From contig NZ_SMLB01000064.1 of NCBI RefSeq assembly GCF_004349105.1, forward strand, positions 1 to 34,060: a DNA stretch of 34,060 bases, in the 5' to 3' direction. Position 1 is the first letter of the stretch. Each line of letters begins with the position of its first letter. This document shows positions 7,878 to 16,843 of this stretch, one piece after another. A model generated the notes under the pieces. The model searched no databases and had not been told where the DNA came from. It worked only from the letters and a program-made list of their open reading frames with translations. The stretch comes from Jiangella aurantiaca. Lineage in GTDB: Bacteria > Actinomycetota > Actinomycetes > Jiangellales > Jiangellaceae. The translations under genes and the position numbers were made by a program.

Positions 7878-8403
7878 ATTCACTACCTACCGGCCAGTTA
7901 TATTGCGTGATGGGAGTGTGAATTCTCGTCATGTCCGGCGTCATATCGAAATGGTCGCAGTGCTTCACTCCATCGGCATTGACAGCGATGCCCGGATGGG
8001 TGCATGCTCGGCGTCGACCGAGGTCCGCGCCCAGCGCTGACCACGGTAAGTCAAACTTGCCGACGCGCGGAGAATAGATTTCCCGAGCCGGGGGGCGCTC
8101 GCCCTTCGGTGTCGGACGCCACGAGATCCTCGTGGTTGTTCGGCGCCGAAGGGCGATTGACTTTTCCGGCGCCGGTACGGGGCAATCGCGCTGGGGCATT
8201 TCTCGTCCCGGCCCGTGACATTCAGCCGGCGTGCGACTCGGCGAGGCTCATCGGCCCGCCAGCGTGAGCGCCTGCACGATCGTCCACCTCACCAGGACTT
8301 CTCCCGCTTCGCCAGGAATGCATGCCTGGGGAACCGGGAGCACGCCTCGGGACGTGACATGAACACCATAGGCTGGTACGTGTCCGGCCGAGAAGGAACC
8401 GAC
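7878..8403. other. 526-bp gene-free interval before the DUF255 gene
   Basis: I see no convincing gene here; the open frames have no family signal and poor starts. The first 50 bases are AT-rich (TTATATT around 7898-7904). A TTGACA is present at 7979-7984 with no good -10. The one strong structure is the hairpin at 8099-8156, listed separately. TAGGCT at 8369-8374 could be the -10 of a promoter giving the DUF255 gene a leader of about 25 nt. Confidence 0.6.
8099..8156 (+). other. Long RNA hairpin (27-bp stem, triloop)
   Basis: Bases 8099-8125 pair with 8129-8156 around the loop ATC (8126-8128). All 27 left-arm bases pair, with a single bulged U at 8136. Four pairs (8110/8145, 8112/8143, 8115/8140, 8118/8137) are G-U in the plus-strand transcript and would be C-A mismatches in the minus-strand transcript. 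The core is formed by TCGCCCTTC with GAAGGGCGA outside and CCACGAG with CTCGTGG inside. A short T-run (TTGACTTTT) follows at 8157-8167. It lies 221 nt after the ScyD stop and 248 nt before the DUF255 start. It may be a terminator, a processed RNA element or the end of a small RNA. Confidence 0.75.
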
Positions 8404-10458
<2,055 letters not shown>

Positions 10459-10480
10459 GAGCGGCGGCCGCAGGGGCTTC

Positions 10481-10497
10481 GTCCGCTCCGAGCGGAC
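10481..10497. terminator. Perfect 17-bp palindrome after the DUF255 gene
   Basis: GTCCGCTC-C-GAGCGGAC is a perfect inverted repeat with a one-base centre (7-bp stem with a 3-nt loop as RNA). It lies 22 nt after the DUF255 stop and 40 nt before the next ATG. It can serve as a terminator for DUF255 or as an operator just upstream of the next promoter. No T-run follows. Confidence 0.45.
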
Positions 10498-10515
10498 AGC
10501 CGTATTCGTTGCCGC

Positions 10516-10531
10516 GTAATCATGTAATCAT
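10516..10531 (+). promoter_or_regulatory. Tandem GTAATCAT repeat, likely -10 region of a leaderless gene
   Basis: GTAATCAT occurs twice head to tail in otherwise GC-rich DNA. The second copy puts TAATCA about 7 nt before the ATG at 10538, which is the spacing expected if transcription starts at the A of the start codon. No Shine-Dalgarno sequence precedes that ATG. No clear -35 is present. Confidence 0.45.
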
Positions 10532-10537
10532 CGCAAT

Positions 10538-11056
10538 ATGGGAAGCAACGACACCGTCGAGAGGATCCGGGGCTGGCTCACCGGCCGGCTGCCGGACGAC
10601 TGGTTCGAGGGACCGGTCGAGGTGACCGTCGACCGTGAGGAGATCACCGTCGTCGGCCGCATCCCGGCCCCCAGCACCGAGGACGTCTCAGACGTCGAGC
10701 GCGACGCGGCTCTGGCCGGCCGCATCAGCGCTTTCCGTGAGAGCACTCGCGAGCGGCGCATCGAGATCGCCCGCGAGCTGGAGCACCGCGGCGGCCGCAA
10801 GGTCGCCTGGGGCGTCGACTGCGGCGACCGGCGTGAGCTGTTCACCCGGCTGGCCGCGCCCGTCATGACCCGCCTGCGCCAGCCCGAGCGGCAGGTCCTC
10901 GACACCCTGGTCGACGCCGGAGTCGCTCGGTCCCGGTCCGAGGCGCTGGCCTGGTGCGTCCGGCTGGTCGCCACGAACGCCGACGACTGGCTGGCCGACC
11001 TGCGCCAGGCGCTCACCCACGTGGAGGAGGTGCGCTCAGCCGGCCCGACGCCGTGA
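10538..11056 (+). CDS. Conserved actinobacterial hypothetical protein, RHH-like C-terminus
   Basis: The 172-residue cytoplasmic protein begins VERIRGWLTGRLPDDWFEGPVEV. A charged region follows containing RERRIEIARELEHRGGRKVAWGVDCG. The C-terminal half (RLRQPERQVLDTLVDAGVARSRSEALAWCVRLV) reads like a ribbon-helix-helix or similar short DNA-binding fold. I recognise the sequence type as widely conserved in Actinobacteria without a known function. There is no ribosome site, so translation may be leaderless. Its TGA abuts the stop of the convergent membrane gene exactly (TGATCA, 11054-11059). Confidence 0.82.
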   Translation: MGSNDTVERIRGWLTGRLPDDWFEGPVEVTVDREEITVVGRIPAPSTEDVSDVERDAALAGRISAFRESTRERRIEIARELEHRGGRKVAWGVDCGDRRELFTRLAAPVMTRLRQPERQVLDTLVDAGVARSRSEALAWCVRLVATNADDWLADLRQALTHVEEVRSAGPTP

Positions 11057-11521
11057 TCAGCGCACCGTGCGCCGCCGACGCAGGATGTGGTGCGACTCCA
11101 CCCCCGCCCGCCGCTGGCTCAGCGCGAGCACCGTCCCGAACACCACGCCCAGGATCAGCACGCCCAGCACGGGATTGACCCACCAGGGCACGTACTCGGT
11201 GACCACGGCGGCGCCGCGCGTGCACGTCGCGCTCACCGGGAACAGCCGGCGCTGCTCGTACTGGGCCGGCTCGGGGCAGTCCCAGGTCGGGGTGAACCCC
11301 GGGACGAAGAAGAACACCGTCACGAAATGCAGCAGGACTATGGCGCCGGCCGCGGCCAGCGCGGCGTAGCCGAACACGGCGGGCGTCGTGAAGTCGCGCC
11401 GCCGCCGGGTGCGCAGCGCATGCCGCAGGTGCAGGCCGAGCAGGATCAGCGCGACGACGGCGACGATCGCCGCGGTGGCGACGACACCGGCGAGGACCGC
11501 GAGGAACAGATACCCCGACAT
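11057..11521 (-). CDS. Three-pass membrane protein, unknown function
   Basis: The 154-residue protein has hydrophobic helices near residues 5-30, 48-72 and 112-133. An extracytoplasmic loop between the second and third contains two cysteines (TWDCPEP and SATCTRG). It has a strongly basic C-terminus (ILRRRRTVR). It starts 15 nt after the hemolysin III stop on the same strand, so the two are probably one operon. I do not recognise the family. Confidence 0.75.
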   Translation of the reverse strand: MSGYLFLAVLAGVVATAAIVAVVALILLGLHLRHALRTRRRRDFTTPAVFGYAALAAAGAIVLLHFVTVFFFVPGFTPTWDCPEPAQYEQRRLFPVSATCTRGAAVVTEYVPWWVNPVLGVLILGVVFGTVLALSQRRAGVESHHILRRRRTVR

Positions 11522-11536
11522 CCCGCGATCGCGGCG

Positions 11537-12223
11537 TCAGCTGGCGGCGACCGCGCCGGCGCCGAAGGCGGCGAGCCAGATGCCCACGTGGTGGCTGACG
11601 AAGCCGGCCAGCGTGAACGCGTGGAACACCTCGTGGAAACCGAACCAGCGGGGCGACGGGTTGGGCCGCTTCATGCCGTAGACCACCGCGCCCAGCGTGT
11701 ACATCAGCCCGCCGACGATGATGAGCGTGGCGACAGCGGCCCCGCCGTAGGTGGCGAACTCCGGCAGCCAGAACACCGCCGCCCAGCCGAGCGCCACGTA
11801 GATCGGCACGTAGAGCCAGCGCGGCGCGCCGGCCCAGAACACCCGGAACGCGACGCCGAGCAGCGCGCCCGCCCACACGAGCCAGAGCAGCACCGTCGCG
11901 TCGTTGGCGGGCAGGACGAGCAGCGTGAACGGGGTGTACGTGCCGGCGATGATCAGGAAGATGTTGGCGTGGTCGAACCGGCGCAGCACGGCGTGCGTCC
12001 GCGGCGACCACCGGCCGCGGTGGTACACGGCACTGATGCCGAACAGCAGCGCGGCGGTGACGGTGTAGATGGCCGCGCTGACCCGCACCTGGGTGGTCGG
12101 CGCCACGATGACCAGCGCGATGCCGGCCAGCACCGCGACGGGGAACGTTCCGGCATGTAGCCAGCCCCGAAGCCGGGGTTTGACCGCGGCGACCGCGTCG
12201 CGCACCTGCTCGTCGAACGTCAT
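11537..12223 (-). CDS. Hemolysin III / PAQR family membrane protein
   Basis: The 228-residue protein has seven hydrophobic helices and the three PAQR signatures: SAVYH in helix 2, FDHANIFLIIAGTYTPF, and FHEVFHAFTLAGFVSHH near the end. The conserved Ser/His, Asp and HxxxH residues form a metal site in this superfamily. The ATG at 12223 gives the usual family length; an earlier start (12256) would add 11 residues. GGTGGGG lies just before the ATG. In M. tuberculosis the equivalent gene (Rv1085c) is also divergent from a Z-prenyl diphosphate synthase. Despite the name, haemolysis is not established for most members; lipid or membrane homeostasis is more likely. Confidence 0.93.
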   Translation of the reverse strand: MTFDEQVRDAVAAVKPRLRGWLHAGTFPVAVLAGIALVIVAPTTQVRVSAAIYTVTAALLFGISAVYHRGRWSPRTHAVLRRFDHANIFLIIAGTYTPFTLLVLPANDATVLLWLVWAGALLGVAFRVFWAGAPRWLYVPIYVALGWAAVFWLPEFATYGGAAVATLIIVGGLMYTLGAVVYGMKRPNPSPRWFGFHEVFHAFTLAGFVSHHVGIWLAAFGAGAVAAS

Positions 12224-12265
12224 GAACCCCACCGTACCTGGGAATTCACCGCACATGCGGCGCAG

Positions 12266-12277
12266 GAGAGTACTCTC
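12266..12277. promoter_or_regulatory. Perfect 12-bp palindrome in a divergent intergenic region
   Basis: GAGAGTACTCTC sits between the hemolysin III start (12223) and the prenyltransferase start (12334), where both promoters must lie. TACTCT inside it fits a minimal -10. About eight perfect 12-bp palindromes are expected by chance in a window this size, so only the location makes it a candidate operator. Confidence 0.3.
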
Positions 12278-12333
12278 AGGCGGGGAGAAGAGACGTCCGG
12301 CGAACGGCCACGATGCTGGAGGTGCATCGGTCG

Positions 12334-13095
12334 ATGGGTCTGTCCGACCTGGTCTACCGCATCTACGAGAAACGCATCCAGCGGCACCTCGACCGCGGCC
12401 GCCTGCCGCAGCACGTCGCCGTGCTCATGGACGGCAACCGCCGCTGGGCGCGGGCACTGAGCGCACCCACCTCCAGCGGGCACCAGGCCGGCGCCGAGAA
12501 GGCGCGCGAGTTCCTCGGCTGGTGCGACGAGCTCGACGTCAACGTCGTGACGCTCTGGATGCTGTCGACTGACAATCTCAACCGGCCGGAGGAAGAGCTC
12601 GTCCCGCTGCTGGGGATCATCGAGAGCCTCATCCAGGACATCGCCGCCACCGGGCGTTGGCGGGTGTACCCCATGGGCGCGCTCGATCTCCTGCCGCCGC
12701 GCACCGCCACCGTCATCAAGGAGGCGGCCGACCGCACCCGCGACCTCGACGGCATGCACGTCAACGTCGCGGTGGGCTACGGGGGCCGGCGCGAGATCGC
12801 CGACGCCGTCCGGGCGCTGCTGCACGAGCACGCCGCCAGAGGCGCCTCGGTCGAGGAGGTGGCCGAGGTGGTCACCGTCGAGGGCATCGCCGCACACCTC
12901 TACACCAAGGGCCAGCCCGATCCCGACCTCGTCATCCGGGCCAGCGGCGAGCAGCGGCTGTCCGGGTTCATGCTGTGGCAGAGCGCGAATTCGGAGTTCT
13001 ACTTCTGCGAGGCGCTGTGGCCCGACTTCCGCCGGGTCGACTTCCTCCGCGCGCTGCGCTCGTACAGCGAGCGCGAACGCCGCTACGGCCGCTGA
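12334..13095 (+). CDS. cis-prenyltransferase (short-chain Z-isoprenyl diphosphate synthase type)
   Basis: The 253-residue protein adds isopentenyl diphosphate in cis to an allylic primer. The catalytic motif is MDGNRRWA with Asp33. The C-terminal signature reads DPDLVIRASGEQRLSGFMLWQSANSEFYF-like and includes the substrate-binding Arg/Ser/Glu set. WMLSTDNLNRP replaces the 'YAFSTENW(R/K)RP' of E. coli UppS, as in the Rv1086 group, which makes Z,E-farnesyl diphosphate for decaprenyl phosphate synthesis. The ATG at 12334 is preferred because GGAGG (12318-12322) precedes it. An ATG at 12313 gives 7 more residues. Synteny with hemolysin III supports the Rv1086 assignment; chain length is not provable from sequence. 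Confidence 0.93.
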   Translation: MGLSDLVYRIYEKRIQRHLDRGRLPQHVAVLMDGNRRWARALSAPTSSGHQAGAEKAREFLGWCDELDVNVVTLWMLSTDNLNRPEEELVPLLGIIESLIQDIAATGRWRVYPMGALDLLPPRTATVIKEAADRTRDLDGMHVNVAVGYGGRREIADAVRALLHEHAARGASVEEVAEVVTVEGIAAHLYTKGQPDPDLVIRASGEQRLSGFMLWQSANSEFYFCEALWPDFRRVDFLRALRSYSERERRYGR

Positions 13096-13140
13096 TTCCT
13101 TTCCCTTTGTGCGATCCGCGGCCGCCTGAGACTTCGCGGT

Positions 13141-13159
13141 CGGCCTTGTGGCTAGGCCG
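13141..13159. terminator. Small hairpin between two convergent genes
   Basis: CGGCCT and AGGCCG (6-bp arms, 7-nt loop) overlap the stop codon of the DinB-type gene and lie 45 nt after the prenyltransferase stop. It could terminate either transcript. The stem is short and there is no T-run. Confidence 0.3.
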
Positions 13160-13748
13160 CCTTAGCCTTGGCCACCGCATCGCGGCCGAGGAATGCCAGC
13201 AGGCGCACGTCGGCCCCGTCGCCGTCGCCCACGGGGATCGGCGGAGCGAACCGCACCGGCCGATCGACGTCGTCGACCAGCAGGCGCGACACCTTCAGCA
13301 GCCGCAGCGCGAACGACGGCGGCAGCGGCCGGTCGGCGCCGCAGGCGCGGGCGACGTCCCAGCCGTGCACCGCGATCTCGAGCGCGCCGGCGGCGGCAAC
13401 TGTGCGGGCGGCGAGCAGCCGGTCCCCGACGGCGACGACGTCCGGCCCGGTGTCGGCGGCGCACCGGGCGAGCAGCGTGCAAGCGCGCTGCCGCAGCATG
13501 CCGACGGGGTCCGCCGCGGCCTCCGCCGCGGTGCCGGCGGGGCGGGGCGGGGCCACCCAGCCGGGCCCCGTCGCCTCCAGGAGCGCCAGCAGGGAGTCGT
13601 TGGTGTGCCGCAGCAGCGTCCGCAGGTCCCATCCGGCGCACGGGGTGGGCCGGGACAGCAGGGCCGGCCGGACCAGCGCCAGGCTGCCGGCCGTGTAGCC
13701 GAGCGCCCGTTCGAGCAGCTCGGCCGCGTCGGCCGGCGGACCGGTCAT
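13152..13748 (-). CDS. DinB / TIGR03086-type mycothiol-dependent-enzyme-fold protein
   Basis: The 198-residue protein belongs to the four-helix DinB / maleylpyruvate isomerase superfamily. Typical segments are PTPCAGWDLRTLLRHTNDSL (about residues 35-54) and ALEIAVHGWDVARACG (about 125-140), which carry the metal-ligand histidines. Members include mycothiol-dependent enzymes, which fits an mca-bearing genome. Its ATG overlaps the stop of the sigma factor (ATGA, 13745-13748), so it is translationally coupled to it. It could be an enzyme under that sigma factor or a partner that senses thiol state; nothing visible decides. Confidence 0.85.
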   Translation of the reverse strand: MTGPPADAAELLERALGYTAGSLALVRPALLSRPTPCAGWDLRTLLRHTNDSLLALLEATGPGWVAPPRPAGTAAEAAADPVGMLRQRACTLLARCAADTGPDVVAVGDRLLAARTVAAAGALEIAVHGWDVARACGADRPLPPSFALRLLKVSRLLVDDVDRPVRFAPPIPVGDGDGADVRLLAFLGRDAVAKAKAA

Positions 13749-14740
13749 GGCAGCACGTCCGGCAGCCCGAACAGCGGGAACAGGCTCAGGTCGAAGAACT
13801 GCGCCACGTGCGTGATGCCGGCCGCGCCGATCGACACCACCTGGACCGCGAACGGCCGGTAGACGCCCTCGGCGTCGCGCAGGTACTGCGCCAGCGCCGG
13901 CTGCCCGTTGGCGGACCTGCGCACGATGCGCAGGTCGCCGGAGGCCTTCATCGGGCACTGGACCAGGATCAGTTCGCCGATGTCGGCCGGGCCGACGAAC
14001 CAGGCGGCGAACGGCGGCATCTCCCAGACCGCGTCCGCGGTGAGCTGCCGGACCAGCGTGTCGATGTCGTAGTTCTCGAACGCGGTGGCGTACCGGTCCA
14101 GCAGCTCCTGCTGCTCCGGCGTGAGCGGCTCGACGGCGTCGTCCTCGGACGGCGCGACCTTGTCCAGCTGGGCGTGCGCCCGCTGAAGCATGCTGTTGAC
14201 CGCCGCGGTCGACGTCTCGAGCAGGTCGGCGACCTCCGCGGCCTTCCACCTGAGCACGTCACGCAGCACCAGGACGGCGCGCTGCCGCGGAGGCAGGTGC
14301 TGCAGCGCCGCCACCAGCGCCAGCCGGACGCTCTCGCGCGAGGTGACGACGGAGGCGGGGTCGACGCCGTCGGCGCTGCCGGCCCCGATCGCGACGTCGG
14401 GGAGCGGCTCCAGCCACGGCACCTCGGACCGTTCGATGAGGTCGCCGCCCGGCTCGCTGCTCGGCCCGCCCAGCCCGGTCGGCATCGGCCGGCGGCCGCG
14501 GCTCTCGAGCGCGGTGAGGCAGGCGTTGGTCGCGATGCGGTAGAGCCAGGTGCGCAGCGACGAGCGGTCCTCGAACCGGTCGTAGGCCCGCCAGGCGCGC
14601 AGGTACGTCTCCTGCACGAGGTCCTCGGCGTCGTGGACGGACCCCAGCATGCGGTAGCAGTGCGCGAGCAGCTCGCGCCGGTACGGCTGGGCGAGCTGCT
14701 GGAAGTCGCCCGCGGCCTCGCCGGTGGTCGTGGTGTGCAC
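13745..14740 (-). CDS. ECF sigma factor with C-terminal SnoaL-like domain (TIGR02960 type)
   Basis: The 331-residue protein has sigma region 2 at about 13-80 (CYRMLGSVHDAEDLVQETYLRAWRAY, SSLRTWLYRIATNACL). Region 4 is at about 135-190 (LQHLPPRQRAVLVLRDVLRWKAAEVADLL). A NTF2/SnoaL-like domain follows from about 205 (YATAFENYDIDTLVRQLTADAVWEMP). This matches the SigG/TIGR02960 group, in which the tail domain is thought to modulate activity in place of a classical anti-sigma factor. No anti-sigma gene is adjacent. The GTG at 14740 has a strong site on the minus strand (GAGGGAGG, 5 nt upstream). The longer open frame covers a shadow of the upstream VOC gene. Confidence 0.93.
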   Translation of the reverse strand: MHTTTTGEAAGDFQQLAQPYRRELLAHCYRMLGSVHDAEDLVQETYLRAWRAYDRFEDRSSLRTWLYRIATNACLTALESRGRRPMPTGLGGPSSEPGGDLIERSEVPWLEPLPDVAIGAGSADGVDPASVVTSRESVRLALVAALQHLPPRQRAVLVLRDVLRWKAAEVADLLETSTAAVNSMLQRAHAQLDKVAPSEDDAVEPLTPEQQELLDRYATAFENYDIDTLVRQLTADAVWEMPPFAAWFVGPADIGELILVQCPMKASGDLRIVRRSANGQPALAQYLRDAEGVYRPFAVQVVSIGAAGITHVAQFFDLSLFPLFGLPDVLP

Positions 14741-14832
14741 CGTTGCCTCCCTCGTCCTCCGCCGACGATACGCCGCCGGCCGCGCCGGTCCGCGTTCGTC
14801 GGCGATGGAGGGCAGGGCGGTGAGCGCCGCGG

Positions 14833-15225
14833 TCACGCGCGCTCCGCGGCCAGCTGCGCCCGGTGCTGCGCGCTGATCTGGATGATCTGGACGTAGTTGC
14901 CGTCGGGGTCGATCGCGGTGGCGAACAGGCTGCCGTCGCGGTCCTCCAGCGGGGACAGCCAGCTCACGCCCATGTCGTCGAGCCGCGCGACCACGGAGCG
15001 GGCGTCGTCGACGTCGAAGTTGAGGATCACGCGGCCCGGCTCGGGGTTGGCCGGGCCGACGTCGTCGCGCCGGTCGATCATCAGGTGGAAGTCGCCGTAG
15101 CGGAGTATCCGGTAGTCGCCGACGCGCGCGTCGTCGGACGGCGTGAGCGCCGCGGCGTACCACGCGCCCAGACGGTCCGGGTCGGTGCTGGACAGCAGGA
15201 TGCTCGCGAGGGTGGCGCCACTCAT
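14833..15225 (-). CDS. VOC family protein
   Basis: The 130-residue single VOC fold begins ATLASILLSSTDPDRLGAWYAAAL and ends with the typical DPDGNYVQIIQI strand. The middle strand has YGDFHLMIDRRDDV. AAGGAG lies 6 nt before the ATG on the minus strand. It lies 92 nt upstream of the sigma factor on the same strand and may share its transcript. VOC genes often accompany this class of sigma factor in Actinobacteria. The substrate is unknown. Confidence 0.9.
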   Translation of the reverse strand: MSGATLASILLSSTDPDRLGAWYAAALTPSDDARVGDYRILRYGDFHLMIDRRDDVGPANPEPGRVILNFDVDDARSVVARLDDMGVSWLSPLEDRDGSLFATAIDPDGNYVQIIQISAQHRAQLAAERA

Positions 15226-15318
15226 GGGGTCTCCTTCTCGTGGGTCTCGTACTCGGATAGACCACCGGCGGCGCGGAAAGTCATCGCGGCGGACCTTGTC
15301 GGTGGCCGCTGATTCACT

Positions 15319-15810
15319 GTGATCACGAACGAACGAGCGATCCTGGTCCTGGGCAGCACCGGCACGACGGGCCGGCGGCTGGTGGCCCGTCTGCGCGACG
15401 CCGGCGCGCCGGTGCGGGCGGCGTCACGGCACGGCGACGTGCCGTTCGACTGGTCCGCGCCGGAAATGTGGGAGCCCGCGCTCGACGGTGCCGACCGCCT
15501 CCACCTCATGGCGCCCGACGGCGTCCCGGTCGACCCCGCGTTCGTCGCACTGGCGGTCGAGTCGGGCGTGCGGCGCATCGTGCTGTTGTCCAGCCGCGGC
15601 GTCGAGGCCATGGGCGACCAGCGGCTGCTCGACGCCGAGGCGACGTGCGCGGATCCGGTGCGGAGTGGACCATCCTGCGTGCCGACTGGTTCGACCAGAA
15701 CTTCGACGAGGGCTTCTTCCGGCCGGCTGTGCTGGCCGGCGAGCTGGCCGCCGCTGCCGTTCGAGACCTACGCCGCCGGCGCCGCCGCAGCCGGCGCCTG
15801 GAGCGACTGA
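15319..15810 (+). pseudogene. Decayed NmrA-like NAD(P)-binding reductase
   Basis: The N-terminus is a good Rossmann start (ILVLGSTGTTGRRLVARLRDAG) and continues to VRRIVLLSSRGVEAMGDQRLLDAEA. Near 15650 the frame is lost. Inserting one base after ACG at about 15653 restores VRGSGAEWTILRADWFDQNF and EGFFRPAVLAGELA in the next frame. From about 15745 the sequence jumps back to the first frame and reads PFETYAAGAAAAGAWSD, which looks like a family C-terminus. About 100 residues of the expected 270 or so are absent between these parts. A single-base loss plus an internal deletion explain the pattern. Start GTG 15319, divergent from the VOC gene. Confidence 0.8.
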
Positions 15811-15812
15811 GT

Positions 15813-15854
15813 CGCAGCGGCGGTGCGGCCGGTGGCGGTCGCGCCGCGGCTGCG
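15813..15854. terminator. Candidate hairpin after the peptide-permease gene
   Basis: Arms 15813-15823 and 15844-15854 (CGCAGCGGCGG with CCGCGGCTGCG) pair at 10 of 11 positions around a 20-nt loop. It lies 24 nt beyond the stop of the minus-strand permease and directly after the end of the pseudogene, so it could end transcription from either side. In DNA this GC-rich such pairings are not rare. Confidence 0.35.
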
Positions 15855-15877
15855 CGAGACCCGGACGTGCGCCCGGC

Positions 15878-16843
15878 TCAGCGCAGCCGCGGGTCCAGGG
15901 CGTCGCGGATGAGGTCGCCGAGCACGATGAAGCTGAGCACCGTCAAGCTCAGGAACAGCGACGGGAAGATCAGCAGGTGCGGGGCGGCCGCGAAGTCCGT
16001 CGACGCGTTCGAGAGTTGCAGGCCCCACGAGATCGCGGGCGCCTGAAGGCCGACGCCGAGGAAGGTGAGGGTCGACTCGACGACGATGACCGTGCCGATG
16101 TCGAGCGTGACCATCACCATGATCGGCGTCATCGCGTTGGGCAGCACGTGCCGGCGCAGCAGCCAGAACTTGCTGCCGCCAAGCCCGACCGAGGCACGCA
16201 CGTAGTCCATGTCGCGCACCTGGATCACGCTGGAGCGCATCACCCGGGTCATCGACGGCCAGCGGAACACGGCCAGCACCAGGGCCACCACCCAGATGCT
16301 GCGCGCCTCGAACGCCGTCAGCACCACCAGCGCGCCGAGCAGGAACGGGAACCCGAAGAACACGTCCGCGAACCGCGACACGACGGCGTCCACCGCCCGG
16401 CCGAAGAACCCGGCCAGGCTGCCCAGAACCAGCGAGAGCACCAGCGTCAGCGCCGTCACCAGCACGCCGACGCTGATCGAGGCCCGGGCGCCGTACACGA
16501 CGTTCGCGTAGACGTCGCAGCCCTGCTTGTCGAAGCCGAACGGATGCCCGGACGCCGGGCCCTCGATGCTGCGCGACAGATCGCAGACCCGCGGATCGCC
16601 ATTGCCGAACCAGCCCGAGAACAGCTGCGGCGCGATCGCCACCACCACGAGCAGGATCACCAACAGCGACGCAACGATGAACAGCGGGCGCCGGCGCAGC
16701 TCCCGCCACGCGTCGCCGACCAGCGTGGACGACTTCGCGGCGGACGGAGCCGCCTCGGCACCGGCGCCGATCCCAGCGGGCGAGCCCGGCGAACCCGGTG
16801 CGCCCGGCTCGGTGGTCGTGATGGCGGACGTGGGGTCACTCAT
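15878..16843 (-). CDS. Peptide ABC transporter permease, DppC/OppC type
   Basis: The 321-residue inner-membrane protein has a low-complexity Gly/Ala/Pro N-terminus of about 40 residues, then a first helix (RRPLFIVASLLVILLVVVAIAP). A periplasmic loop containing HPFGFDKQGCDVYANVVYGAR, a typical DppC 'HxxGTDxxGRD' site, is followed by five more helices. The coupling-helix motif is DYVRASVGLGGSKFWLLRRHVLPN. Last gene of the operon; its start overlaps the DppB-type stop by 8 nt (ATGAGTGA). No ATPase gene follows on this strand, which is unusual for this class. Confidence 0.94.
   Translation of the reverse strand: MSDPTSAITTTEPGAPGSPGSPAGIGAGAEAAPSAAKSSTLVGDAWRELRRRPLFIVASLLVILLVVVAIAPQLFSGWFGNGDPRVCDLSRSIEGPASGHPFGFDKQGCDVYANVVYGARASISVGVLVTALTLVLSLVLGSLAGFFGRAVDAVVSRFADVFFGFPFLLGALVVLTAFEARSIWVVALVLAVFRWPSMTRVMRSSVIQVRDMDYVRASVGLGGSKFWLLRRHVLPNAMTPIMVMVTLDIGTVIVVESTLTFLGVGLQAPAISWGLQLSNASTDFAAAPHLLIFPSLFLSLTVLSFIVLGDLIRDALDPRLR

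Noticed and set aside
1153-7990. A 20-nt near-repeat: CATCGGCATTGGCAGCGGTG at 1153 and CATCGGCATTGACAGCGATG at 7971
   Set aside because: With two mismatches, about one such pair is expected by chance in 34 kb, and more in GC-biased DNA.
7978-8267. An open frame of 87 codons (8004-8267) and a TTGACA at 7979 in the gap before DUF255
   Set aside because: The frame runs through the long hairpin, has no ribosome site and resembles no family. The TTGACA has no acceptable -10 at the right distance.
10516-10531. Two adjacent repeats as the start of a CRISPR array
   Set aside because: The units are 8 bp with no spacer and occur only twice; no array or cas gene is present.
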